Shown in pieces: positions 20,257 through 33,700 of a DNA stretch of 64,000 nucleotides. A program made the translations under genes and the position numbers. Every line of letters begins with the position of its first letter. Within the stretch, counting starts at the first letter, position 1. Origin of the DNA: Polydactylus sextarius (lineage: Eukaryota > Chordata > Actinopteri > Polynemidae); the NCBI GenBank assembly GCA_016801845.1, contig CM028920.1, positions 1,005,001 to 1,069,000 of the forward strand. Direction: 5' to 3'. The notes below the pieces were generated by a model. It searched no databases, had not been told where the DNA came from, and saw only the letters and a list, made by a program, of their open reading frames with translations.

Positions 20257-23094
20257 AATATTAAAACAATAGTAATCAATGCTGATAAAGTTTGAAAGTG
20301 TTAGAATGTGTTTTTCCAGTAATAAAAGGACATTCAATGTCACTGTTTTTCACAAAAAATACTATACTATATATATTTCACAGTTATAAAACATCAGTCA
20401 ACACATGCTGTATATATAAGTGGACATGTTTATGAATAATACAACTTTAGTTGTACAACTAAATGTAAACTAAAGAATGTTCTTGTCCCAGGAGGAGTAA
20501 ATAACACATTGTGACCTTAATTCATGCCACGACTCTGCATCATGCTGGTATCATGAAACCAATGTTGGTCATAAAAGTCGATCTCAAATCGTGAAGGTGG
20601 AGGTGTTCATGACCATGATGCAAACCTTGTTTTATTTGATAACTTGTTGTCACAAACTAAAGTGTAAAAACAACATTCATAAAAGGTTAGAACACATGAG
20701 CTGTTCAGACTGGACCAAAAGCTAAATAAAATCTTTACCGCCTCCCACCTCCCTCCACTCCTCCCACGTCTCCTCCCTCAGATGGAAAGGTGGTCACCTC
20801 ATTAATCAACTCCAATCACATTTTCAGCTCATTCCAACCAAAACTCATTTCTTTATTTATTCAGAGTGACGTGTGGCGCTGCACAGTAGGCCGGCAAGCT
20901 CTTGTCATATTATCCACTTGTCAAACCCAGTTAGCCTCCAGCACTGCAAACACATAGAGACTTTTTAAAGCAGCAGAGTGCTGGTGGCAGCTCAACCTGC
21001 TACTGAAATAACAGCTCTAGTGTGTGTTTTCACCAGTCTCAGCAGCTTTCTCAAAACACTCAGTGTTCATCAGACTCTCTGCTGCAGGTACGCTTGTGTA
21101 ATGTTTCAGAGGCGGCGTGGAGCCAAAGGTCATCCTTGCCTGATGACAACATGGGTTGAGCTACAGACCGAGCATAGTCATTACTCTTACAGACACATTA
21201 TAGATGGTCATAGTGATGATGATGTGTTTCCCAGTTTTAACCTTATTCATTAATTCTTCAAGTGTGTTGAATTTTATTAGTGTTTTACCAGTGTTAGTGG
21301 GGAATGCCGTCCAATACCACACCACAAACTTTCTCATGGGTGTGTAATTACCCCCAACAGCAAAGCAGAAACCTCCTCAATGACACTGTAAAGAGCTAAT
21401 ACAATTCTCAAAACTGCTGGTAGAATGTTCTCAGTGACCATTTGAATGTTTAAAGGGAACAGTTGAATTTTCCTAACTTCAAATCTCAACTACTATAGAG
21501 TACAGCATTTAAGTATCTTCATTGGCGACTAGAACCTCCTCATAAAGGCAATTACAGCCACTTGTATGACATCTAGAATCTCAATCAATTACTAGAAGAA
21601 CTCAAAAAGCAAAAAATTCATATTATTAAAACTTTTACTATTATTAGTCACCATAAAACACTTTCAAAGACCCTTTTTCCACTGCCCATACAACTTCTTC
21701 ATTGGTCACTTTCCATTGACCAGTAAAACTATAAATGATCTTGAGAACCTAACATTAGAACCTCATAAAGAACCCATACAACCTAAAATAAAGGCTTAGA
21801 ACCTCCTTAACAACCACCAGAAGCTCCTAAAGGCTAGGGCATTCTCATTTATTTTAAAACCACATGAAAGATGTATAGAACCACCTCTTTGTTGGATACT
21901 ACAACCACTTAATGGAACCACAGATCGCTGTCAGTACCCAATCACTGACCCCTATAACCTCCCAATAATTCCTTGCATCCTCCTTCCTTGTCTGCATAAA
22001 CCTCCTGAAGAACCTTTAGAATCTTCATCGTGAGTTCTAGAACTAACCATACAAAATTCTCAGACCATTTAAACCTTCTAATGACTAGTGAAATCTCATA
22101 AATGATCCTGAGAACCTCCTTAGTAACCACTAGAACATTGCACTCTTAGAACCTGAAAGACACCCACCACCTTTTAAATGATGTACCTCCCCTAGAGTTT
22201 CCCAGAGCTGTAGAACCTTCTAATTGACCATAAGAACCTTCCAAAATTACTTTGATTACTTGAACTTTTTCACTGAAACCCAAGAACTGAGTATAGGATC
22301 TGATCTCTACCCTTCTCAGTGGCCTCTCTGATCTCAGAAGAGACTCTAATCCTGCCTCTGGCTTCCCTTCGGTTTCTGTCTTCTCATTTGTACGCTAATG
22401 ATCCCTGACCTCCACAGCCTTGGCTCGTCTCCAGACATTTTCATGTGGACACATTTTCGCTGCAGTTTGCAGCCACAGTCTAATTTACATTCACTCATGT
22501 CTTTGTGTTAACTGTCCATCTCTGTCTATCTCTAAAAGACACTTCAAAGTTTTCAACTGACATGTTTCTTTGAAAAGTTTTTTTTTTTCAGTGTCTCCAC
22601 ATGTTCATATCTCACACAGAAAATATGCAGCCATGTAACTGTCTATATGGCAGAACAGCAGCAGTGGCATTTCCGCTGGTCACCAGTGGCGACTCCCCAG
22701 CATGTTTGCAAGCGTCAGTCTGCCGTGTTGTTTATGAGAGGATAATTACGTGATGCTTAATTAGCCAGAGTAAAAAGGGGCACTGTGGTCTAGAGATTGG
22801 CATCGCTGAGCGGCCACCATCCTCATGGGGGCTAGACGGTGGCGGCCGCAGGGAGAGACAAGAGGACGGGGAGGGATAAGAGATAAACGGCAGCTGAAAT
22901 ACTGAAGGAGATAAGATAAGTGCAAGTCAGATGGCAGTATGGGAGAGTGACTCGACCCTAACAACCTCTTCCACAAACATAAACACACAGAGTGATGTAA
23001 AGATGATGTGTTGCAGAATGTGATGCAGACATCATAACTTAATACAGAAAACTGTGAGTTTGTTAAACTCTTTTTCTGTCCTTCTCATCTTCAG
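20257..23094. other. Non-coding stretch between the tRNA array and the first visible ankfn1 exon
   Basis: No exon could be recognised on either strand. It holds AT-rich unique sequence (20257-20700), a degenerate AGAACC-type repeat (separate entry) and ordinary sequence to 23094. If the missing 5' exons of ankfn1 lie left of the window, this is ankfn1 intron. Confidence 0.6.
21525..22240. repeat. Decayed minisatellite built on AGAACCTCCT
   Basis: The words AGAACC, TAGAACCTCCT and ACTAGAAC recur about 20 times at irregular 25-50 bp spacing (for example near 21531, 21746, 21763, 21798, 21877, 22013, 22110, 22131, 22150, 22211 and 22234). Spacer sequence differs between copies, as expected of an old tandem repeat. 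Confidence 0.6.
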
Positions 23095-26000
23095 ACACAT
23101 CAAAGTTGCAGAACCCAAGCAGAAAGCAGTCAGTCTCCAGGAGCCTCAAACACCTCTTCAACTCCTCCAATAAGTTTGTGAAAACACTGAAAAGGTTGGT
23201 GCTGATGGGCAGTTTACCCAGTTTGTCATTATCGCTCTCAGATGCTGTGTTTAAAAGTTGCTGTGTAAAGTATAATAATAATTTCACACACAGTGAAAAT
23301 ACATTCTGTGTGTCTGTATGCAGGGGGATCTACCTGGCTGCCATCTTCTACCATAAGGACAGTCTTCTGGTGACAGCCGAGGACCAAATTCCCATCGTGG
23401 AGGTGGATGACTCATATGGCAGTTCTCTCATGCAGGACTTCCTGTGGTTTACCAAGGTACAGCTCTGAGCCACAGAGTTAATCAGATCACTGAACTCTGG
23501 TCTTGGACCTCAGTCAAGGCCAATGTTAAGTCCAGAACTCACCAACTCATCAGGGCTCAGATTAATATCAGCCATGTCTGAAATTCAGATGAATAGCCAG
23601 GCGTTATCTGTGTCTCTGCAGTTGTCCTGCATGTGGGAGGACGTCCGGTGGCTGAGACAAAGCATGTCTGTGTCAATGTCCTCATCCTCCACGCTGCAGG
23701 CCCGCCACAAGATGCTGACGGCTGCCGGGCAGATGCAGGTCAGGACTTCACATGAAGCCGGTTTTAACTACACACCGCAGCTTATTCTTAAATGTTCCAT
23801 ATCATCCTTCTCCAGAACCTGCTTGGGACTCACAACCTGGGCCGTGTCCACTATGAGCCCATTAAGGATCGCCATGGCAACGTGCTGCTGGTAACAATCC
23901 GCGACACGGAGAGCCAACACTCGCTGTTCAATGGGAAGTGGATGCAGGTGACGAAGCTGCAGAGCCAGAGGAAGTCTCTGTCCACACCCGAGGAGCCGTA
24001 TGCCCTCGACATCCTCATCATCACCATCCAGGTGAAAATGCACGGAATGGCGTTTGCACGTCACACTGTTGATGTGTTTGCTATCTTCAAAGTGATGTCA
24101 TATAAACCATGTGTCTGTCTTCCAACTGCAGGACATCCTGGCATACCAGCGGCGCAGCACTCACCGGCTTGCACCGGGTCTCTATCTGGGCTACCTGAAG
24201 CTCAGCAGCTCTGTAGACCAGATCAAAGTTCTGGTGTCTCAGCGGACACCCAACATGCTCTGTCACACCCGCATACGAGACAACGCCAACGTCTCCAGGT
24301 ATAACAAATACTCATACATATAGAGCCCATCCACACGACAACATTTTCAGGTAAATCTGCAAATGTTTTTTATCTTTTTGGCCTTTTGTCCACAACAACA
24401 GTGTTGTTGGCACCCTGAAACAATCTTTTTCAAAAAACAGATTCCAGAAAAAAAAAGAAAAAAAAATCTCAAAACACTGCCCTTGCATTGTCATATAGAG
24501 GGCAAAATGGCACTTTTTGACAACGATAACATCACAGTTCCACGTGACCAGGAGCAGTAGTAGGAAGAACCCACAGGTAACAACCGGTAACAATAACAAA
24601 AACAATGGTGCATAACAGAGCTGTTTCTGCTGCAGTTGCTTCTAAGTTTATTTATTGATATGCTTCTGCTGCTGGGTTTTAAAATTGGGGGGATCTTGGA
24701 CACAGGCAAGGGGGTCATCAATGAAAAAAGGTTGGGAACCACTGAACTAGACGACCAGCGGAGACACATTGTATTTAGAAGGACTAGCACGTCCTGTGGC
24801 TCTGTCTGTGGTTGTTTATAGCGCCACCTATAGGTGTGGCATACATATTACACAGTTTTAACCCATCTTCCCGTTTCCATGTGGACGCAGAAATTTTCTG
24901 AAATGATACACATGTGGACACAAAATTTTTTAAACCTGCAAAAGAAAAAAACCAACAGTGTTGTTGAGTGGACGTAGCCACAGCCTGTCTTGATCTCTGA
25001 GGACAAACCTACTGAGTAAATGTGAGTCCACATGACAGTTTAAGTTAAATGCCCCTGCTCAGTTACTGATCAGTAAGATAAACAGAGCACTCACACATAC
25101 ACATACACATACACACCACAAGGTTGGAGTGTCTGAATGTGCAGAAAAGGAGTCGTGACAGAGAGATGAAGCCAGTGTTTTCAGCCTGAGGATCTGGGAG
25201 GAGGAGGAGGAGGGAACATTGAAATGATTCACAGCTGAAGGACTCACACTGAACAACATCACTCGTCTGTAACCAAGACCCATGCATCCTGTCTCACTTC
25301 AGACCAGTGAGAGCCAACAACTCCTGGTCCTGATCTTATTCTGGTTATGTGGTTTACATACAACAGGGTGACCATCAGAACCACGTTTGATTGTGGACAT
25401 GGTTCTTTTTGTCACCAGCTGTGTCCCAGAACCAACAGTCCTTAAATTAGATCATCTAACAGAGAATTTTCTAATTATGTCTTTACATAATAACATCCCG
25501 AGCTTCTTGAATCTTTAGCCATTAAAATGAGATAGTCTAGTCTCTATGTGTGACATATACCACACTGAGGATTGAGGCACAGATACTCTGTATTGACTGA
25601 ATTACATGAACTGGTCGGGTTGGATAGGTTCGGGTTCTGTTGTCTCATCAGGTGTTCTCATCTCTCAGATGCTGTCAGTTGACACACATCATGCTAATCT
25701 GCAATCTGCAGCTTGTGTTACACTGCACACTCACACTCGCAGAATCGCAGAACGTGTGGTATAACATTGATCCCATCTGATTGGTTCTCAGCCCAGGCCC
25801 AAGTATTTCTGCCTCGTTGGCATCCAACCCAAATATTTTTGGACACTAAACTGAACAACATTCCCACCTTGCACAGATTGGAAAGTATGAAGTGAGAAAC
25901 AAAAGTAGGGAAAACCAAGCATGTTTGTGTGTGTGTGAGGGAGAGAAATGAAAATGTGTTACTACAAATATAGTGTTTACAGTGGAGTATAGTATAATAA

Positions 26001-28435
26001 TCTTGACAGCATAGCCATGTAGCATTCAGGGGTACGTATCTGTGTCGTCGGTGTGAACAGTGAGGAGTGGGATTGGATCCAGTCATTGTCGGCCACCAGA
26101 GAGAAGGATCACGCCACGGAGGATGATGAGGGGGCAGAGGCACGTGCCGAGAATCACGCCCCCTTACTGTACTATGAGCTGCAGACAGCCATCAAATCCC
26201 TGCTGAAGCACATCAACCTACCTCTGCACCAGGTACACATAGTACACACTGACACTGCACCACGTATACAGAAATACACACTATATACACAATATACACT
26301 GATGCAGCCCACTGGCACAGGCATCATCATCTTCATTCCTGTGTGTGTGTTGGGGGGGTGCAGGCACGTCATTTCCGTCTCTACAGTCAGGAGGTGATGG
26401 AGCTTGGTCACGGCGTCTCCTTCCTGCTGCTACTGCCGCCAGCTGATGACGTTTGCTCCGCCCCTGGACAGTCCAACCCCTACACCCCTCTGTCAGGATT
26501 CCTCCACCTCCCCATGCAGATGTTTGAGCTTGGTAACAGCACACACAAACACACACCTTCATCCGCAAGGGGAAGCATTAAATTACTGTGCAGATGGCCT
26601 CTCCACTGACACACACACAAGTGTGTCAATAAAACCCACACAGATTGCTCTATTGCAATTCTCTCTCTTTGTATACACACACACACACAGACACACTGTG
26701 TGTGTTCCATTCTGCTTTTCTATCTGAAATCAGTGAAAGTTCAAGATTAGTTTGCCAACGTTTCAGGAGAAACATGGGCAGCAGCTGATTGCGCACCAGG
26801 CACCGTACTTCTCCGTTGAAAAACTTTTAAGTTTAAACACAATCAGCCATCTTCATACAGCCACATATATCTTCAGGTTTTCTGACTCTATTGCAAATAT
26901 CGTCAACTGGTTTTAGTTTTAGTTAGTTCATAACGTTCATCATATCAGACAAACTCTCACATCCTGGCTTTACTCCTTGTGTCAGTCTCACTGATCTCAG
27001 TGTCTGTTTTTTCTTTAGTGCACTTCTGCACCTATAAAGAAAAATTCATCAGCCTGTATTGCCGTCTGTCATCTGTCTTGGACCTGGATGCCCTCATTAC
27101 CCAGCAGGCACTGCGAGAGGCCATCGCTGACAGTGAGGTGGCCACAGCCAAACAAAGACATCAGCTCATCCTGGACTACATCCAGGTGAGAGACCAGACA
27201 CACAGCTGCCAGGTGTTTCGAAACACTCCAAACGCTCAAGGAATTAACCCAGTATGCATGTAATGTGGACATGCAGTTAAAGCTAAAGGTCACATGACTG
27301 CGATAGTAGGAGCATTGATGATGCTTTCACATCGGCAGCGGTATGCCGCTTTGCACGCGCTTTGCTCAACTGTGCTTGCGTTGTGACCGCTGCTGATGAC
27401 AAGGGTCACTTGCTGGTCGCTTAAAACCAAGGGGGTTCAGCGTACAGTGGTGCGGTGTGCCACATGCAATGTGAAAATGCCTTAATGAGAAGTGGAGTAC
27501 ATTTTTTTGTGCAACGGTTATAATATACGGTGAATTCTTTCTGTAAATAGTGGGAAACTTTCAGGTAGTGCTAGGCGACAGGAGTAACATGCAATGTAAG
27601 TACATAAAGGACGTAAATAGGAAGACTAGAGCTCATCTGAAGTTTGTCACTTCAGCTGAAAGGGGAAATGCTTTACGTTCATGTTGGGATGCTGTGAGGC
27701 TGCATGGGTCATCATTGCAACAGCTAAAGCAGTTGTAGTGAACACAGTGAACACCTGAGCTGCTGCCTCATAGACCTTAAAGTGGACACAGCAGTGCAGA
27801 CCTCCTCTGTTTAGGCATTTGGGTGTTTTTTCCCTTCTCCTGCTGCTGAGCACTCGATTTTGCTGCCGTTTGGAAAAAATTGTGGAAACTTCTGGCAGCT
27901 TGTTCATGGAAACACGTTGCAGAAAAAAAGATCAAGGACAGAATTATCTAACAGTTGTGGGAAAAAATTCCTTTAATGAGACATTCACAATGCTGAAAAA
28001 GTGTTCGCGCTCAAATAAAAGTCATGTACGTGCTCAAATTTTGGTCAGTGCACCATGTGGAGTCAGCCACTGACTAAAGCTTAGAGACGTGACATATGCC
28101 AGCTGAAAGCTCATCACATGATGTTTTGAGAAATTCTTGCTCAGCATCTTTTCATGTCATGTACAGTGTCTCTGTAAGGAGAATAATAACGTTCAGGTCG
28201 AGGGCAAGATGAGTCTCTAATCCAATTAGAGACTTTTATTGGTGCATTAAAAACTGCTGAAAGCACAAGCTGTTAAAATAAAATAAGGAGAACCGGGTTC
28301 TCACTGCTGCATGCCACCGCTGCCACTATCATCACACATCCAACGACACCATGAATGTATGAGAGCAAACGTCTCTGTGAAGAGCTTGCCACCGTTAATG
28401 GAGGCTGACCACAAAACCACAAGGGTTGCTTTCTA

Positions 28436-28485
<50 letters not shown>

Positions 28486-28586
28486 CTGTCTAACTCTCTC
28501 TCTGATTTTTTTAAAGCTTGGAAAAAAGTGGTCCTCTGACCACAAATGGAGAGAAAGAGAATGTCAGGGGAAAAATAATACCAATC

Positions 28587-28636
<50 letters not shown>

Positions 28637-30657
28637 TAAGTGTCACAAAAGACAGCATGATGTTGATGTGAACAACAGAGAGTGAAGACAGACACATCCG
28701 TCAACATAAAAATGTCAAGACTTCTCTACTTGTGAGGACACTCACTGTTTTCTGAACCTAAAACTGAATATTCAGGTTCTGCTAAACCGGAGCAGAACTG
28801 ATGTGTTTATTTAATGTCTTTGTATAATGTCCTAATGTCCCAATGTCCTCATGCCTCAACCATGTCCTCACTTTTTTTGTCTTCCTTCATTCTCGAGGTC
28901 GTAAACTCAGACCGATCCGATGTACAATAGGTCACACACACACACTGCGTTGTCCAAGTGTCTAATCCAGGAGGTCCCCGTGTGTGTGTGTGTTGTGGTG
29001 AAACTGGGTTTGTGAGGATGACGTGATGCCGTCTAATTGGACAGTTTGTTTAGACACGCCACATGTTGATGGAGGGAAGCCTTTGGCTGCCGCCGTCTGC
29101 CGACCCGTCTGCTCCACATGTGGCTTTTCTTCTCTGCAGTGAAGTAACTCACAGCTACAAGTGTTTGTTTGTGCTCCACGCCTTATTTCAGAATGTCGGG
29201 ACGCGCTGGCGAGATAAATAACTGTTTTATTCCTCAAACTTTGATATGCGCAGCATCAGAGATTAATAGACACAAAAATGTCCGACAGTGAACATCATCA
29301 AAAAGCACAATGATTTACTCAACCTGAAACTAACTCACTGGGAAGCAAAGAGCACGTCATCCTGCTTGTCCTGTCAGATAATAAATGAAGCTCAGTCTGA
29401 CCTCAGGACATGAGGCCATCAGTCCTCCATCTGCTTGCTTTCGACTGTCTCAAGCTGCGTCTCGAGTCTGATCAGCTGCAGACATGTCTGTGCTTTGGAA
29501 ACTGTCCTCAACAGTTCCACTGCAGAGAAATGTTGTCAGATGTCGTGATGCAAATCTCTTCTCTGATTGTGTCTAGCTGACCTGTGTTTTATAGAATATC
29601 TCCACTGCGCACGACGACAGCCAGCAACACACACACAAATAAGCCAGCAGGTGGCAATAAAGTCTACCTCAACATGAATGAGAGCAGCTCATGTTTTTGT
29701 CTCTCTGTTATTCAGAAGAGGAGAAATGTAAACTAATTCAGTGATATATCTTCACGTCTTGTGTCTCTGAAGCATTAAAACCTGAAAGGAACAGTAAACT
29801 CCTCATCTTTAACAAGCAGGTGTTAGAGTCACTGTCAGTAACCTCCAGGGGGCTCTGTTTGAAACTTCTGGTGTCACAGCATCACCACATGCTAGCTTAG
29901 CTGCTCCCACAACAGCGAACCAGTCAGCACCAATTATTTCAAGTGATGTGTCCACTGCTCCATGCTTCGTTCACTCACCTCCACCATGTCTGAACGTTTC
30001 GGGATTGAAAATCCTGTGAATGGCGTCTGCGCAGATGTCCTGCAGCAAATGTTCCAGATGTATTTTCTGCTTCTTCTACCTCTGTACACCACCAACACAT
30101 TTGCAGTGTGTTGGTTTCACTGTGCTGGTTCATCGTCACCCTGTTGCTACAAGTCTGTGTCAGTGATCTGATCAGTTCATTTTCTGATCAATTATAATCA
30201 CAGCTGATTCACTTGATGTTCACACCACAACATGTGGTTGTCTGACTTCTAATGTCTCATTGATCACTTCTTCTGCTGCTGCTTCCGCTTGTGGCCATAT
30301 ATGTTGCTACAGAAAATTTTTCACATTTTACAGAATTTTAATGGTTAAGGTTTAACTTGTTCATGTGTTCATTAAAATCATATAATCTACTTGTCAGCCC
30401 AGAAAGCGTCACTGATGCTCCAGACTGATCCTGAATGAATCAGTTCAATTTCAGTTTGAATGGACACGTTTTAATGCATTTTCTTGATGTGAAGGACAGC
30501 TGTTGTTGTTGTTGGTAAACACTGCAAACACTGCAAGCTGCAGCAGCTCCTCTCTGTAGGATGAGCAGGAATCTCCTTCATCTCGACAGACTCGCGCTCT
30601 GCCATCACAGCCTCGGCATTCTTTCCAACCGAATCATCCCTGCAGACAGTCTCTTCG

Positions 30658-30702
<45 letters not shown>

Positions 30703-33700
30703 CGTGCATGCGTGCGTGTGTGTTTTGTGTGTGCGTTCTAGTACTCTATTGTGTCTGACAGAGGGCAAATTGCTGCTTAACGTTTTGTTACATTCTCTTC
30801 AAAAGCAAACACACACACACACAGTGTGAGTTAAAGGGGAACAAAGTTTTCCACCTCATTGTGTGTCTGCAGGTGGAGACAGCAAGTGAAAAATTGATTT
30901 AAATTATGGCTTCTTGGTAAAACAAGTTGATAATCTAACATTTTCATTCTCAGCCTTAGTCAAAACCCCTGAAGACCAAAGTGCAAAAGTCTATGGTCGC
31001 TGCAGTACACCTGTTACAAACCGGTGCCCCCATCACCTGCCTGGTGGATGCCAATGTCCCATCAGAGAGCGACTCAGGCCAGCAGAAGACAGACTCCATT
31101 TCCTCCAACTTGGATTTTCTGCCACACCCTCTCCCTCCCTTGAACCACAGGTCCTTAAATGAGACCATCTAGCCTACAGAGGATTTCCTAATTACGATAG
31201 TTTATATGATAGTTTACTTTTTACCTGTGACGTATATGGACAATGAGTCCAGACCTCGTAGGACACAGCTGAGGACTCAGACATAGATTCTGACTCGCCT
31301 GATGATTTTTCCTTCTGCTTTCTGTTTCTGCAGCAACTGGATGAAATGCGTCGTGACCTTCGCTGGATCACCGATGCACTGCAGTATGCCCGCTACAAAC
31401 AGCCCCGTGGTGGCGTCCCCATAACCTGCCTGGTGGATGCCAACGTCCCATCAGAGAGCGACTCAGGCCAGCAGAAGACAGACTCCACCTCCTCCAACAT
31501 GGACTACCTGCCCACACCCTCCCCCTCCCCTGAACTCCGCCGCAGGAAAGCCATCAGCGGTAGGTGGTGGCATCGCATTTTCTGTTTCAATTCAGTCACA
31601 AAAACACACAAAGTAAACAGGCAACACGTCACTGCTTTCAGACTCGCTGCTCGGCTCGGACGAAGACGGGTTCTCCGAGGTGTTTCTGCCCACCGACAGT
31701 GACTATGACTCAAGCGATGCCCTGAGCCCCCGCGAACTTGATCTGCTCTATTCGCCATCCCAGGATCTGTCCCAGCAGGCCATGCACTCACTGGGCGGCA
31801 GCGCCTGATGTGCTACAGATCCATGAGCTCAGGTAATCCACACTGCACCACAGACAAACACATCTGATATGAAATCATGTGCTCATCTATTGATTTACTC
31901 TTTTGAGTAAACCAGCAGTTTGTGATCACAGTGATCTATTAGGATGACAAGAAACTATGAGCACCTTAAGATATGATGGAGCCTGATCATTAAGGGCTTT
32001 ATAGGCAAGCAGAAAGATTTTGAATTCTATTCTAAATTTTTCAAGAAACCAATGAAGAGCAGCCAATACAGGAAATATGATCTCTGGTCCTACTTCCTGT
32101 CAGTACTCATGCTGCAGCATTCTGGATTAACTGAAGATTTTTGATGGAGTTACGGGAACACCCTGATAGTAAAGAGTTACAGTAGTCCAGTCTAGAGGTA
32201 ACGAATACAAGAATGAACTTTTCAATTCATTTTTCAGCATCGTTTTTTGACAGAATGTTTCAGATTTTTGCAATGTTATGTAGCAAAAAAACTGTCCAAT
32301 AGACTATATGACACCTATATGAGATGTCTAATATGAGATACAAATGACAGTAAAACTGGAGGCCAAGATAATGCCATCCAGATTAGCTACAGTTGGAAAA
32401 ATAAGTATTTGATATACTGCCGATTTTGCAAGTTTTCCCTCGTGACCAGGTTTACACACACTGCAGCTGGGATTTTGGCTCACTCCTCCATACAGAACTT
32501 CTCCAGATCTTTCAGGTTTCAGAGTTTCAGAGTTTCAGCTGTCTCCAAAGATTTTCTGTTGGGTTCAGGTCTGGAGACTGGCTAAGGCCACAAGGCCACT
32601 CCAGGACCATGAAATGCTACATACGGAGCCACTCCTTAGTTGTCAGGCTGTGTGTTTCAGGTCATTGTCATGCTGGAACACTCAGCCACGACCCATCTTC
32701 AATGTTCTTACTGAGGGAAGGAGGTTGTTGCCCAAACACGGTGCTCAATACAGTGCAGTCGTCTCGTCCCCTGTGCAGAAAAGCACCCCCAAAGCATCCA
32801 ATCCATGAAGGCGTAGTGTGTTACTAATGGTAACCTTTGAGACTGTGGTCCCAGCTCTTTTCAGGTCATTGACCAGGTCTTCCCATGTAGCTCTGGGCTG
32901 ATCCCTCTCCTTTCTTGTGATCACTGATACTCCACGAGGCAACAGTTGCTGCTTTCTCACCAAGCTGCTTGCCTGTTGTCCTGTAGCCCATTCCAGCCTT
33001 GTGCAGGGCTACAATTTTGTCCCTGGGGTCCTTAGACAGTTTGTTTGTTTGTTTACATAAACAAACTGGAATCTCTCTGATAAATACAACTTAAACTAAG
33101 ATAGTGCAGTGCTTCTAATCCCAACAACATATTTTAGTCTTTCCAAGGATCTTGTGATCAGTTGTATCAAATCACAGTAAACATTTTGTCTCTATGTCCT
33201 CTGTGTTGTTGCTGATGGTCCAATGATATTGTGGTTGTTTGGTTTGCAGGTACAGTGTCTGCCCCACCCTGTCTCCACTAATGAAGGATCCCAAAACTAA
33301 GGACACGCTGCTGTCCTCACCCTGCCTCCCCCACTCCTCTCTCTGTCCAAAGACCTCACTCTCTCTGTGTCTGGTCTGCCTCGCTCTCCTACGCTCTGTA
33401 GGACCCTTCCCACCTCTCCATCCCTCCCCTTATCCCCCAGTCTCTCTAAAGACCTGCCCCTCACCCTCCCTCTCTCCCCGGCTTTGTCTGACACTACCAA
33501 GACCCTGGAGGGCCTCTCCTTGTCCAAAGGCCGTCAGGAAGATGTCACTACTCCAAGACCCCTCGGCAACCCCCCCGCCAAACGCAAGCTGCTCTCCAGG
33601 AGCCACAGGGGCCAGTACTTTAGTGGCCCTCAGCGCTGGCTGAGGGGTCACAGCGGGGAGAGTCACACTGGCTCTTTGTCTGAAGGCATTTACACCAAGC

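Noticed and set aside
28273..28697. Thr-His and Cys-Val rich ORFs
   Set aside because: Direct translation of TG/CA microsatellites.
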